Positions 32,845 through 42,680 of a stretch of DNA of 64,000 nt are shown here, piece after piece. Each line of letters begins with the position of its first letter. Position 1 is the first letter of the stretch. The notes below the pieces were generated by a model. The model was given only the letters and a program-made list of their open reading frames with translations. It did not search any database and was not told the DNA's origin. The DNA is taken from assembly GCA_023390555.1 (NCBI GenBank), contig JAEWCQ010000015.1, positions 124,001 to 188,000 on the forward strand, read 5' to 3'. Position numbers and translations under genes: made by a program. This stretch comes from Bacillota bacterium (GTDB lineage Bacteria; Bacillota; Clostridia; Lachnospirales; Lachnospiraceae).

Positions 32845-35800
32845 CTAAGTCCTCTCTTCTTCGATTCTTATGATTTCCTGCAAGGAAAACGAATACAGGT
32901 ATTTTTCTTCTACTTTCTTGTTCCAGGTTGCCTGCAATGCCTTTGCATACAGTTCGAGCTGTTCCCGATACCGGTCCACAAGTTCTACCGCCTGTCCGAT
33001 CCGGTCTGTCTTATAATCCAGCAGGACCATATGATCTCCTTCAATCCAGAATACATCGATGATCCCCTGCACCAGAATCAGTTCTTCCTCCCTGAGTCCG
33101 AGTACAAATGGTTTCTCCCGAAACAGCTCCCCGCGTTTTGCCGCCTCCCGCATACGCAGCGCGACATCCGATTCCAAAAAAATTCGTAAAGCCTGTGGAT
33201 TTACCAGTTCCCGCATGGACTCTGTCATTTTTCCGGTCTCGAGCATTCCGGCAATCTGCCGCTGAATCTCCTGTTCCATCTGTTCCGTATCCAGCGATGT
33301 AAAATCGAGACATTCAAGTACACGATGCACGGCAGTTCCGCGCAGCGCACCCTGACCGATTTCTTCTTTTCCATTCATAAAGGCAGGGATATAAGGTACC
33401 ACCGGCGGTTCCAAAAAGGCCGGTACGGTATCCAGTTCCTCTTCCTGTGCCTTCTTTCGCATGGCACGATGCTTTAATTCCGATACCGAATATTTCATCT
33501 TCCGTTCCACGGAATCCTGATAGGGGTAGCGATAGGACAAACGTTCTTCCAGAAACCGGCGGACCTCTTCCGATACCGGCATTCGCCAATTTGCCTCTTC
33601 CTGCTCCAGAGCAGCCTCCTGTATCTGCTGCTTCGCTTCCCCAACTACCAGATCCGCAATGCCGGTAATCTGCACCGGATATTTTGCCCCATATGTCATA
33701 ACGGCAGGAATCATCCAATCCAGATAGCAGTCTGCATCTGAGATATCCAGAAAACTGAGCCGATCATTGGTATCATATGCATTCCGCATGCTTTCTACCC
33801 AGTCGGCGGCCTTCTTTTTCACTCCCGTGAGGATCAGCTTTTCCTGCGGTCTCGTCAACGCAACGTAGAGGATACGAAGTTCCTCTCCGAGATTTTCCAG
33901 CTCGTTTTGCCCTGCAAGGATACGCTTTTGTAATGTCGGTATCCTAAGCCTACGTTCCTGATCGTTCTCATCCAGCCCGATTCCAAGCTGTGGATGCAGA
34001 ATCATACGGCTTCTGGTATCCTGCCGGTTAAACTGCTTTCCGAGCCCGCTCAGGAATACGATTGGGAACTCCAGTCCCTTGCTTTTGTGGATACTCATGA
34101 TACGGACTGCATCGTCATTCTCACGGACCAGATCTGCTTCTCCAAAGTCCACATCATATTTCTGCAGCTCATCAATATAGCGGATAAAATGGAACAGTCC
34201 CCGGTAACTGGTTCCCTCATAGGCAATTGCCTTCTCGATCAGCATGTTTAAGTTTGCCTGTCTCTGCTTCCCGCCCGGCATTGCCGCCGCAAGCTCTCCA
34301 TATCCGGTCTTCTCCAATACAGCCATCAAAAGTTCATGAATCGGTCTGTCTGAAACTTCATTCCGCAGTTCCTCATACGTACGATAAAATTTGTCCGACT
34401 TCTGCTGCAGTCCTTCCGCGAACCGCTCGTTTAACCGACCGGAAAAAAAAGCGTCACTGAAGGATACCTCTTTGTCACTGATTGCGATCAATGCCAGTTC
34501 TTCATCCGTAAAACCTCCGATCGGAGACTTTAATACCGCTGCCAGCGGGATATCCTGCAGCGGATTGTCCAGGATTCGCAGATAACTGAGAATCGTCTGA
34601 ACCTCCAGAGTACAGAAATATCCGGTTTTCGAGGTGGTATGAGCCGGTATTCCGGCGTCCATCAGCACCTTTGTGAAGGTATCCGCATAACCGCTCAGGC
34701 TTCGAAGCAGAATGACGATATCACCATAGCCTGCCTTTCGCAGCTCTCCGGTATCCCGGTCTGTCACAAGCTGCTCTCCCATCAGCCGGCGTATTCTGTC
34801 GGCAATCAGCATGGCTTCCAGCTCAATCTTATCTGCCCCCTCCAGATCTGTCAGTAATTCATCCTCACTGTCCGACAGCAGGATTTCAGGCTCGTACATC
34901 CCCTTCACAGCCGGATAAGCGGCACCAGGATACAGCGCTGCTGCCGTATCATATTCGACATTTCCAAGCGTCCGGTGCATGATACGGTAGAAGACATCAT
35001 TCGTAAATTCCAGTATTTCATCTCTGCTCCTGAAATTTCGGTGAAGATCCACTCTCTGGTTCGGGCCGTCATCCAAAGAATAGGTATCATACTTTTCCAT
35101 AAAGAGTTCGGGTCTTGCCAGACGGAACCGGTAAATACTCTGTTTGACATCGCCGACCATAAAGAGATTCTGCTCTCCTGCTGATTCCCTCGAAATAGCC
35201 CGCAGAATCGCTTCCTGTACGTAGTTGCTGTCCTGGTACTCATCAATCATGATTTCCACATATGCACGCTGAAATTCCCGCGCTGTATCCGTTGGTTCCT
35301 TGGTCTGCGGATGGATGAATATCTGCAGCGCGAAATGCTCCAGATCGCCAAAATCCACAATATTCTTATCACGTTTTCGTGCTGTCAGTTCATCAGAAAA
35401 TTCCTCCGTCAGCCAAATCAGCGCATCCGCGACACTCCGAATCCGCTGGAGCTGTTTGGCCGATTGTCCGGCAGGCAGCAGGAAATATTTTTCCCGAAGC
35501 TTTCCGATTGTCTTCTTCCATGCATCTCTCGCATTCTTTACATAATCCTGCTTCTGCGGATTTCCATCAAATCCGCGGCTTGTAGCAAGTCGTGCAAAAT
35601 CAATCAGCCGTATCTGCTCCCATAGCGCTTCATACGAGCGGCATTCGCACAATTTCCGTATCTGCTCCCGGTCACTGGCAATCGTCTTCTCATACATCTG
35701 AGGACCGTCACCGGACTGACAGATTGCAAGACATCGCTCCATTTTTTGTACAATGCCCTCCAGTATCTGTCCTGCGTACTGCATGAGACCTGCAACCGCC

Positions 35801-36432
35801 GGCCCCTCCAGCAATTCCTCCGTAGTTTCGATCTGATAGGCATGGACTGCATCCTTCAGCCACTCCTTCGGCCATGGATAGCTCTGTGCATATCCGTAAA
35901 GCTGCAGCACCAGTTCCTTAAGTCCCTCATCACTGCGTCCCGATGCATAAATATCCGCAAGCTGCAGAAAATCAGAATCGGCTTCTCCGTACTTTTTCTC
36001 AAGCAGACGTTCCATGACATCCTGCTTGAGCAGTTTCAGCTCGCCCTCATCGGCAATCCGAAAATTGGGCTCCAGATCGATCTCATGAAAGTGATTCCGG
36101 ATCACATACAGACAAAAACTGTCAATCGTTGTTATCTGTGCATTATGTAACAGCGCCAGCTGCTGCTGGAGTCTCTGATTGGACGGGTTCTGAAGCATCT
36201 CGTTCTCAATGGCGATTCCAACACGCTCCCGCATCTGGGCTGCTGCCGCATTGGTAAACGTCACAACAAGCATCTCGTCAATATCTACCGGATGCTTCTC
36301 GTCTAAAATACGCTCCTTGATTCGTTCTACCAGAACCGCGGTCTTTCCGGAACCGGCTGCCGCCGATACAAGGATATTTTTGTCACGCAGATCAATTACT
36401 TTCTGCTGTTCCGGTGTCCATGCAACACTCAT
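32845..36432 (-). CDS. addA: AddA helicase-nuclease subunit
   Basis: A UvrD-like 3'-5' helicase fused to a RecB-type nuclease, 1195 residues. The Walker A is VSAAAGSGKTAVLVERI, Walker B includes MIDEYQDSNYVQEAIL, motif IV-V includes RIMSIHKSKGLEFPIVFL, and motif VI is LRILYVALTRPQEKLIL. The C-terminal nuclease site is VQGIIDVFWIE...VLLDYKTDRI. With AddB it resects double-strand breaks up to Chi. The first codons overlap the addB stop by 4 bases, so the two are coupled. The order addB-addA is standard in Firmicutes. Confidence 0.97.
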   Translation of the reverse strand: MSVAWTPEQQKVIDLRDKNILVSAAAGSGKTAVLVERIKERILDEKHPVDIDEMLVVTFTNAAAAQMRERVGIAIENEMLQNPSNQRLQQQLALLHNAQITTIDSFCLYVIRNHFHEIDLEPNFRIADEGELKLLKQDVMERLLEKKYGEADSDFLQLADIYASGRSDEGLKELVLQLYGYAQSYPWPKEWLKDAVHAYQIETTEELLEGPAVAGLMQYAGQILEGIVQKMERCLAICQSGDGPQMYEKTIASDREQIRKLCECRSYEALWEQIRLIDFARLATSRGFDGNPQKQDYVKNARDAWKKTIGKLREKYFLLPAGQSAKQLQRIRSVADALIWLTEEFSDELTARKRDKNIVDFGDLEHFALQIFIHPQTKEPTDTAREFQRAYVEIMIDEYQDSNYVQEAILRAISRESAGEQNLFMVGDVKQSIYRFRLARPELFMEKYDTYSLDDGPNQRVDLHRNFRSRDEILEFTNDVFYRIMHRTLGNVEYDTAAALYPGAAYPAVKGMYEPEILLSDSEDELLTDLEGADKIELEAMLIADRIRRLMGEQLVTDRDTGELRKAGYGDIVILLRSLSGYADTFTKVLMDAGIPAHTTSKTGYFCTLEVQTILSYLRILDNPLQDIPLAAVLKSPIGGFTDEELALIAISDKEVSFSDAFFSGRLNERFAEGLQQKSDKFYRTYEELRNEVSDRPIHELLMAVLEKTGYGELAAAMPGGKQRQANLNMLIEKAIAYEGTSYRGLFHFIRYIDELQKYDVDFGEADLVRENDDAVRIMSIHKSKGLEFPIVFLSGLGKQFNRQDTRSRMILHPQLGIGLDENDQERRLRIPTLQKRILAGQNELENLGEELRILYVALTRPQEKLILTGVKKKAADWVESMRNAYDTNDRLSFLDISDADCYLDWMIPAVMTYGAKYPVQITGIADLVVGEAKQQIQEAALEQEEANWRMPVSEEVRRFLEERLSYRYPYQDSVERKMKYSVSELKHRAMRKKAQEEELDTVPAFLEPPVVPYIPAFMNGKEEIGQGALRGTAVHRVLECLDFTSLDTEQMEQEIQRQIAGMLETGKMTESMRELVNPQALRIFLESDVALRMREAAKRGELFREKPFVLGLREEELILVQGIIDVFWIEGDHMVLLDYKTDRIGQAVELVDRYREQLELYAKALQATWNKKVEEKYLYSFSLQEIIRIEEERT

Positions 36433-39400
36433 TCCAGATCCTCCCTGCCCAGTTTTTCTTCCATCCTATGCAATATTTCCTCATCACTGTCGATCGTCTC
36501 CAGTTTCCGATAGCCATACCCGGGAATCTTGCCGTCAAACCCGCAGACGCTTCCATAAGGACAATACATACAGCCATCCTTATCCTTCATCTGATAAGGA
36601 GCGGCTGTTACCTCACCATCCATGATGGCTCTTCCGATCTGCCGAATTTTCTGATTCACATAGGAACCGATTACCTCAAATTCCTGGGAGCTTGCAGCTT
36701 TTGATTTTTTGGAAAGGCTGCCGTCTTTATTTAAGGCAACCGGAATTACCTTTGATGCGCCTCCTATGCTGGTATCCATCGCTTCATATACCTGCGAATC
36801 CGCATTGACCAATCCGTTTAATTTCAGCTTTTCCAGTATCTTCTCATAAATTTCCACATCGGTTTCCTGTCCGGTTCCGTCAATCACCGGATCATCAATG
36901 TGATAATAAAAAATTCCGGCCGGTATCACTTCTTCTTCCGGATTCTTTTTCCGAAGTACCTCCATCGCCGCATTCAGATAAACAACGAGCTGCAGTTGCA
37001 GTCCATGGTATAAGGACAGCAATTCAAAGCCGGTATTACCCGACTTATAATCTATGACCTTCACGTACAGTTTATCCGCATCTCGATAAGTATCCACGCG
37101 GTCAATCCGCCCCCGCAGATGCATCTTCTCATCATCACTCAGCGCAAAATTGGCAGCGGCAAGATCTTCCGTAAAGGCAAATGCCACTTCAAAATCACTT
37201 GGCTGGAATTTTCCCATCCGTACCTGTTCCGTCAGTGTCACGACAGTCCGGTATAATATCTTTTTCATCCGATACAGAAAATACTGATTTTTGGAAAGCT
37301 GCGCCAATGCCTGATTGCCTGTTTCCAGCACCGCTTCCTTCAGCGCTGCTTCCACAAATGACTTCTGCATCTCTTCGGAAACATCAAACCAGGTGCTATC
37401 CGAATCTGCAAGCATCGCGGCATATTTCTGAAGTGCCAGATGATAGATATTTCCCATATCCATTGCCGCAAACTGACTGACTTCACGCTCCGTAAGATGC
37501 AGTCCGTAATTTAAGAAATGTGCACAGGCACAGGAAGCAAAATGCTCCAGCCGTGTCACGCTGTTCTCTAAAATATTTCCGTACAATGCCCGGGATACTG
37601 CACGTGCGATCGGATGTCCTTCGTATGTAAGTCTGCCTGCATCCTCCAGACGCAGAGCCATCTCCCGGCAAACGTCATCCTGCTCATACCACTGCTTTAA
37701 GCCACTCCAGAGAACTCGTTTCTCCGTATCCCCCTGCTCCGTGTTTTCTCCGCTTTTTTGCTGCAGTCCCTCCAGAAAAAATGGCATACTGCTCTTTGCG
37801 GTCACGATTCGCTCCTTTAACGGCAGTTCTTCCGGTTCTTCCAGAAAAAGTGCCGGAAACAGTTTCTGCATGACACCGATCAGGTAAGATTTCCTCAGGG
37901 CCTGCCCGTCTCCTCCGACTCTTGCACAGGTCAGATACAGACGGTCGGATGGTTTTGTCATCGTAAGATACAGATAAAATCGTTGGATAAATACACGCTC
38001 ACGCGCCGTTGGCGCAAGCTCTAACTTCTTTTTGGCAAGTTCTTCCCGCTCCAACTGTGAGATGATACCTCCGCGTGCATCCGCCTTCGGTATGATTCCG
38101 TCATTTACGCCAATCACAAACAACACCCGGATATGTTCTAAACGGGTACGTTCCATATCTCCGACCGTCACCCGGTCATAGCCGGTCGGAATCACCCCTA
38201 CCTGTGCGGCCTCAAATCCGGCATCGAGTATCTCCGCATATTCACGGATCGTAAGCTCTTCCTCTCCGAGCAGATCCGTCATCTTGTCCAGAAGATCCAT
38301 TACGATGCGGTAGATCTGTGCATATTCCTTTTCCTTTGCAAAATCTCCCCGCTCTCTGTAATCATTTTCACGATCCTTTAACTGCTGTTCCACGTTCTGT
38401 GCCTTCATGAATTCATACAGAGCAACACACTGCTCCCGTACTGAGACATGCTTTCCATGAAAAGTCCGGTAAAGCGGCTCAAACAGTCCCATCTGCTCCT
38501 GCCGCAGCTTCTCAAGTTCTTCTAACTGTTCCTGTGTCATGTGCTTCGGCAAATAGGAAAAGCGTTTATTCCAGGTACGGTAACCTCGAATCCCCGCCGC
38601 GAGTACATAATTTTCCAACCGGTCGATCTGCTGCGAATCCTGTATCAGATTACTTCTGAAATACCGGAACATGCTGTCATAAGAAAAGTTGTCTTCCAGA
38701 ATTTCAAGAATCGCACGTACGAACTCGATGAATGGATGCAGTAAGATATTTTTCGTTGTATCCAAAAAAAAGGGAATCTCATACTGTGAAAATACCTGTG
38801 GTACATAATTCCCATAACTTTCCACATTGCCTGTCACGACTGCAAAATCCTTGTAACGGTATCCTTCCTCACGGACAAGGCGCTTTATTTCTCCGGCGAC
38901 AAACAGAAGCTCCTCCGTTGGGCTGCCAAGTCCAAGCATCCGGATGGAACCGTCATTCTCCCGATATTGCTTTGGCCGCAGCCGGAAGAGATTTTTTTCC
39001 AGAGCAGCCAGCATCGGAGCCCCAACAAAACGGTTCTTTCGGGTATCTTGCAATATCTGCGGTTCTTCTACCTGCATTCCCACGGAATCCGCCATGCGTG
39101 TCAGCGATACCACGGTCTTTTTGCTCATTGCAAAAAGCTCCTGCATACTGTGATATGCAAAAGCATCTTCTTCCGGATCTATGGTGACAGTGACATAAAT
39201 ATCCCGTACCAGCTTCATGAGTTCTGCCAGAAGCTGATTCTGAATCGGAGTAAAACCGGTAAAACCATCCAGTGCCAGCACGCTGTTTTTCAGCAGGTCA
39301 GACTGCTCCGCCGTCATTCGGAATACATCCAGTATTTCCTCCGCCGTCACATACTGCCCCTGCAGCTTTTCTTCAAAACCGCGATACATCGTCAGGATAT

Positions 39401-39869
39401 CTTCCATCTTGCAGGTGAATGCATGCGGCATCTCCTGTCCATGCAAAAAGTCATCCAGATTTTCCGGTGAAATATTATACTGGGTAAGTTCCGATATCAA
39501 TGACTTAATCTCACTTACATAACCCATTTTTTTCATATTTCCCGATAGCAGGAGAAGCTCGTCCTTTTTTTCTTCCGCAACCTTCCGCAGCAGAAGATTT
39601 TTCCCCGTCTCCTCCAAAACTACCAGATCCTGTTTCCCGATTTCGTCAAAAATACGATAAGCCAGTCTCTGGAAGCTGACTACGTCAATATTCATAATTC
39701 CGTTTCCGGACTTTTCTACCAGCTCCCGCTGTGTCTGCATGGTGAACTGTTCCGGCACAATCACATAGTAATTCGAAAACGGATCTTCCTTTGCCAGTCT
39801 TACAATTTCGTCATATAAAAAGGTGGATTTTCCGGAACCACTGCTGCCCATAATAAATCTGAGGGACAT
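36429..39869 (-). CDS. addB: AddB nuclease subunit
   Basis: 1146 residues. The N-terminal inactive helicase half keeps a Walker A (FIMGSSGSGKSTFLYDEI). The C-terminal nuclease has LRGRIDRVDTY and VKVIDYKSGNTGF. The four Cys that hold the structural Fe4S4 cluster are visible: one in FASCACAHFLNYGL and three in CMYCPYGSVC. AddB provides one of the two nuclease sites and the Chi-recognition partner domain. It starts 17 bases after a 52-residue microprotein gene and overlaps addA by 4 bases. Confidence 0.97.
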   Translation of the reverse strand: MSLRFIMGSSGSGKSTFLYDEIVRLAKEDPFSNYYVIVPEQFTMQTQRELVEKSGNGIMNIDVVSFQRLAYRIFDEIGKQDLVVLEETGKNLLLRKVAEEKKDELLLLSGNMKKMGYVSEIKSLISELTQYNISPENLDDFLHGQEMPHAFTCKMEDILTMYRGFEEKLQGQYVTAEEILDVFRMTAEQSDLLKNSVLALDGFTGFTPIQNQLLAELMKLVRDIYVTVTIDPEEDAFAYHSMQELFAMSKKTVVSLTRMADSVGMQVEEPQILQDTRKNRFVGAPMLAALEKNLFRLRPKQYRENDGSIRMLGLGSPTEELLFVAGEIKRLVREEGYRYKDFAVVTGNVESYGNYVPQVFSQYEIPFFLDTTKNILLHPFIEFVRAILEILEDNFSYDSMFRYFRSNLIQDSQQIDRLENYVLAAGIRGYRTWNKRFSYLPKHMTQEQLEELEKLRQEQMGLFEPLYRTFHGKHVSVREQCVALYEFMKAQNVEQQLKDRENDYRERGDFAKEKEYAQIYRIVMDLLDKMTDLLGEEELTIREYAEILDAGFEAAQVGVIPTGYDRVTVGDMERTRLEHIRVLFVIGVNDGIIPKADARGGIISQLEREELAKKKLELAPTARERVFIQRFYLYLTMTKPSDRLYLTCARVGGDGQALRKSYLIGVMQKLFPALFLEEPEELPLKERIVTAKSSMPFFLEGLQQKSGENTEQGDTEKRVLWSGLKQWYEQDDVCREMALRLEDAGRLTYEGHPIARAVSRALYGNILENSVTRLEHFASCACAHFLNYGLHLTEREVSQFAAMDMGNIYHLALQKYAAMLADSDSTWFDVSEEMQKSFVEAALKEAVLETGNQALAQLSKNQYFLYRMKKILYRTVVTLTEQVRMGKFQPSDFEVAFAFTEDLAAANFALSDDEKMHLRGRIDRVDTYRDADKLYVKVIDYKSGNTGFELLSLYHGLQLQLVVYLNAAMEVLRKKNPEEEVIPAGIFYYHIDDPVIDGTGQETDVEIYEKILEKLKLNGLVNADSQVYEAMDTSIGGASKVIPVALNKDGSLSKKSKAASSQEFEVIGSYVNQKIRQIGRAIMDGEVTAAPYQMKDKDGCMYCPYGSVCGFDGKIPGYGYRKLETIDSDEEILHRMEEKLGREDLE

Positions 39870-39886
39870 CGATTACCTCCATTTGT

Positions 39887-40045
39887 CTATTCGTGTATGT
39901 CTTCTTCCTCTTCCTCAACGCCAAGCTCTTCCATATGCTTTTTCCCAATATTTCCGCCAAACCAGCCTTGATAATGGAGAGAAGCCGCATTTCCGATCAA
40001 TCCCAGAACAATTGCGATTGCGCAAACTGCCAATAAATATTTCAT
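39887..40045 (-). CDS. 52-residue single-pass membrane microprotein ahead of addBA
   Basis: Too short for routine gene calling but well supported. The ATG at 40045 follows AGGGGTAGGTGT. The product begins MKYLLAVCAIAIVLGLIGNA, one hydrophobic helix. A short linker follows (SLHYQGWFGGNIGKKHMEEL) and then a run of five Glu. The stop is 17 bases before addB. It could be a membrane-anchored or weakly exported peptide with an acidic tail. Function unknown; it may be just an operon-leading gene, a partner of AddAB, or belong to the LacI gene upstream. Confidence 0.7.
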   Translation of the reverse strand: MKYLLAVCAIAIVLGLIGNAASLHYQGWFGGNIGKKHMEELGVEEEEEDIHE

Positions 40046-40080
40046 ACACCTACCCCTATCTGCATCAGAAGCTGTCCAAA

Positions 40081-41100
40081 CTAATCCTGCGCTATCCCGC
40101 CGACTGACTGTCCCTCTATCAGGGAACCGTCAATAATCACTCTCTCAACCAGGGTTGTCTTCGGATTTTCAATCTTTTTAATCAGCCTTCTTGCAGCTTC
40201 TCTTCCCACCTCATCGGTATTCTGCCGAATCGTCGTAATCTTCGGATATACCAGTTGGGACACCTTGGTGCCGTCATAGCCCGCAATCGAAATATCCTGT
40301 GGGATATGCATCCCCCTCTCATCCATGACATTCTTCCCGCCGATCAGCGCAGTGTCGTCGCAATAGAGGATACAGGTCGGAGGATCCTTTAACTCCAGAA
40401 GCTGTCTGGTCTGTACGGCTGCCTGTTTTGCGTTCAGGTATTCGCACTCCAGTACATATGCATCCGGAACGTCCAGCTTCAGCCGCTCCATCTCACTGTA
40501 AAAGCTGGTAACACGTTCTTTGGTAACATTGGAAAAATTCTGTCCGTGGATATAGGCAATCTTACGATGCCCCAAGCTGTATACATAACGGATCAGATGC
40601 TGAATTCCCTTTACATTGTTGGAACTGACTGCCGTACAGTTGTAATGAACATAATCAATCGTCACAATCGGCACATCACTGCACATCAATTCCCACACCT
40701 GCGGATTGTCAAAGTCCGCACAGACGACTACAACGCCCTCGAAATTCCGATACCGGCAATGTTCCAGATAGGTCATTGCCTCCTGTGTTTCATAATTATT
40801 GATAAATGTAATGTCATAACCCATAGATTCTGCCTGAACCTTAAAGCCGTTCAGTATGCCTGAAAAATATTCATGCGTCAGGTTACTTCCCGCATCGTCT
40901 TTAAACAGAACCCCTATATTATAAGAACGCTTTGTCTTTAATGCTCTTGCCGCCGCATTCGGATAATACCCCATCTCATCTGCAACCTGTTTGATTTTCT
41001 GTCTTGTCTTCTCACTGATATCCTTCTGCCCGTTCAACGCTTTGCTGACCGTTGCAATCGATACCCCGCATCTTTTTGATATATCTTTTAAGGATGCCAT
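40081..41100 (-). CDS. LacI-family transcriptional regulator
   Basis: The N-terminal HTH and hinge are MASLKDISKRCGVSIATVSK, then ALNGQKDISEKTRQKIKQVA and NAAARALKTKRSYNIGVLF. The rest is a periplasmic-binding-protein-like ligand domain (CILYCDDTALIGGKNVMDE, SIAGYDGTKVSQLVYPKITT). I start at ATG 41100 (339 residues), because GGAGGAACAG lies just before it; the frame is open for ten more codons. No sugar transport or catabolic genes adjoin it, so its regulon is elsewhere, or it controls the following genes, which would be unusual for addAB. Confidence 0.93.
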   Translation of the reverse strand: MASLKDISKRCGVSIATVSKALNGQKDISEKTRQKIKQVADEMGYYPNAAARALKTKRSYNIGVLFKDDAGSNLTHEYFSGILNGFKVQAESMGYDITFINNYETQEAMTYLEHCRYRNFEGVVVVCADFDNPQVWELMCSDVPIVTIDYVHYNCTAVSSNNVKGIQHLIRYVYSLGHRKIAYIHGQNFSNVTKERVTSFYSEMERLKLDVPDAYVLECEYLNAKQAAVQTRQLLELKDPPTCILYCDDTALIGGKNVMDERGMHIPQDISIAGYDGTKVSQLVYPKITTIRQNTDEVGREAARRLIKKIENPKTTLVERVIIDGSLIEGQSVGGIAQD

Positions 41101-41168
41101 ATCTGTTCCTCCATCCCTTATTATTACCAACAGTATAATACAAGTCCGGAAACTTTACACGCTATTTT

Positions 41169-41762
41169 TCATTGGAAAATGCCGGCTGCTTCTTTTGCAA
41201 GGCGATCTGCCTCCTCGTTTCCCTCGACTCCGGAATGGCCTTTTACTTTCTGGAAACGAAGTTCTATCTGATCTTTCACAGAATTCACGTAGTCATAATA
41301 GGCTATCGTTCCCTTTTTATTTCGTTTCCAGAGTCCTTTTGCCCACATCTCAATTCCCAGATAATCATAGTAGATGGTAAGCTGCTGCAATCCTTCCTCA
41401 AGGGCTTTGCTGATTGCCGCAGTACTTCCCAGCACCTCGCCCGCCACATTGCGCATCGATGCCATCTCCTCGTCGCTGCCAGATCCCTGCAGAATCTGCT
41501 TTTTTCCGTCATATTCCAAAAATCCGCCGTAACCATAGACTCTGGTTACCGGATTATAGGACCCGTCCACAAAGGCAATCGCCCCTTGCACAGCACCTTT
41601 CTCTTCCCGGTCAGCCTGTATATAGGCCTCTGCCTCATTCAGCGTCGGAAAACTTTTATACTGTGCACCCGAATATCCGTCCACCATAGCTTTACACGCA
41701 TCCCAGCTCCGGTAGATTCCCGGTGTCTTCCCTTTTCTTACCGCATAATACTTTCCTGCCAT
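41169..41762 (-). CDS. rnhA: Ribonuclease H1 with N-terminal viroplasmin-like hybrid-binding domain
   Basis: Residues 1-~50 (YYAVRKGKTPGIYRSWDACK... KSFPTLNEAEAYI) are the hybrid-binding (caulimovirus viroplasmin) domain known from eukaryotic RNase H1. The catalytic core follows with the D-E-D-D residues: FVDGSY, MRNVAGEVLGSTAA, IYYDYLG and EGNEEADRLAKEA. The enzyme removes RNA from RNA/DNA hybrids and R-loops. 197 residues. It may head the co-directional cluster with the LacI and addBA genes, 68 bases from the LacI gene. Confidence 0.95.
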   Translation of the reverse strand: MAGKYYAVRKGKTPGIYRSWDACKAMVDGYSGAQYKSFPTLNEAEAYIQADREEKGAVQGAIAFVDGSYNPVTRVYGYGGFLEYDGKKQILQGSGSDEEMASMRNVAGEVLGSTAAISKALEEGLQQLTIYYDYLGIEMWAKGLWKRNKKGTIAYYDYVNSVKDQIELRFQKVKGHSGVEGNEEADRLAKEAAGIFQ

Positions 41763-41834
41763 ATTTCAAATATCCTCACTTACTCTGCTTTTTCGTTCTA
41801 TTTTAACACAACCGGATTCCGGTTCCAACACTCT

Positions 41835-42680
41835 TCACAAGAGATTCAGTTCTTCTGCAAGCCGAAGTTCTACCGCAAAGTCTTCGAGATCATAACTTAG
41901 ATACCGGAACAGCCCGCTGTTTCCGCCGTACTGCTCCTGTATGAGTATCCGAAGCAGTGCGGTAAGTTTTTCAACAAGCTCCTGCTTCCCGGATGAGTGA
42001 ACCTGGGCTATTAATTGCTCCCGCTCACTTGTCGTATAGATTTTGTGACTCACATTTTTTCCGCTCATCATACACTTGAGCAGATCACGGAGAATGAGAT
42101 TGCAGATATTGCAATACAGATTGGCATAATCACTGTGATACTGTTCGAGCACTTCTCGAATGTATTCTGCGGGTAACCGGTTTAAAAACAGCTGTTCCAG
42201 ACAGATACACTGCAGATATTCGTAAACTTCATCGACTCCCTGTAGATCGTTGAGCCGTTTTAGGATCGGATAATCCATCGTAATAACCGGATTCTGAGGG
42301 AAAAATCTGGCATCATAGACTTTCAAAAAACCGGGAATTCCTCCTTCAAAAGTATCACGATAATTAAGATTTCCATAGGCGCAGAAACTCCCGGATGTCC
42401 GGTCAAACAATTCCCGCACCAGCTGAACTTTCTGTAAGACCTTTTCATAGCCGGCCTCGTATGCCTCCTGTGCAGACCATTCCTCTTCACGCAAAAGCAG
42501 GCTTCCCGTTATCTCTTTTTCTTCCTGCACCATCTCATTTTCCCGGATGCAAAACAGGACGGCTTCCATCAGCTGTCCGGCCTTTTCATATGTGACAGAG
42601 CTGCTTTCCTTCGACGTGTATCTGTCGGTAAGCCATGCAACGACAGGAATCAGTTCCCGCATCTCATATTTCATCCTCAT
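41835..42680 (-). CDS. DUF6179-family protein of unknown function
   Basis: A 281-residue soluble, mainly helical protein. The N-terminal part (ELIPVVAWLTDRYTSKESSS) and the middle (GIPGFLKVYDARFFPQNPVI, then TMDYPILKRL) match what I know of DUF6179, a family found next to DUF6323 in Clostridia. No catalytic motif, signal peptide or membrane helix is visible. Its start overlaps the end of the DUF6323 gene by 17 bases, so the two are coupled and likely act together. Confidence 0.8.
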   Translation of the reverse strand: MRMKYEMRELIPVVAWLTDRYTSKESSSVTYEKAGQLMEAVLFCIRENEMVQEEKEITGSLLLREEEWSAQEAYEAGYEKVLQKVQLVRELFDRTSGSFCAYGNLNYRDTFEGGIPGFLKVYDARFFPQNPVITMDYPILKRLNDLQGVDEVYEYLQCICLEQLFLNRLPAEYIREVLEQYHSDYANLYCNICNLILRDLLKCMMSGKNVSHKIYTTSEREQLIAQVHSSGKQELVEKLTALLRILIQEQYGGNSGLFRYLSYDLEDFAVELRLAEELNLL

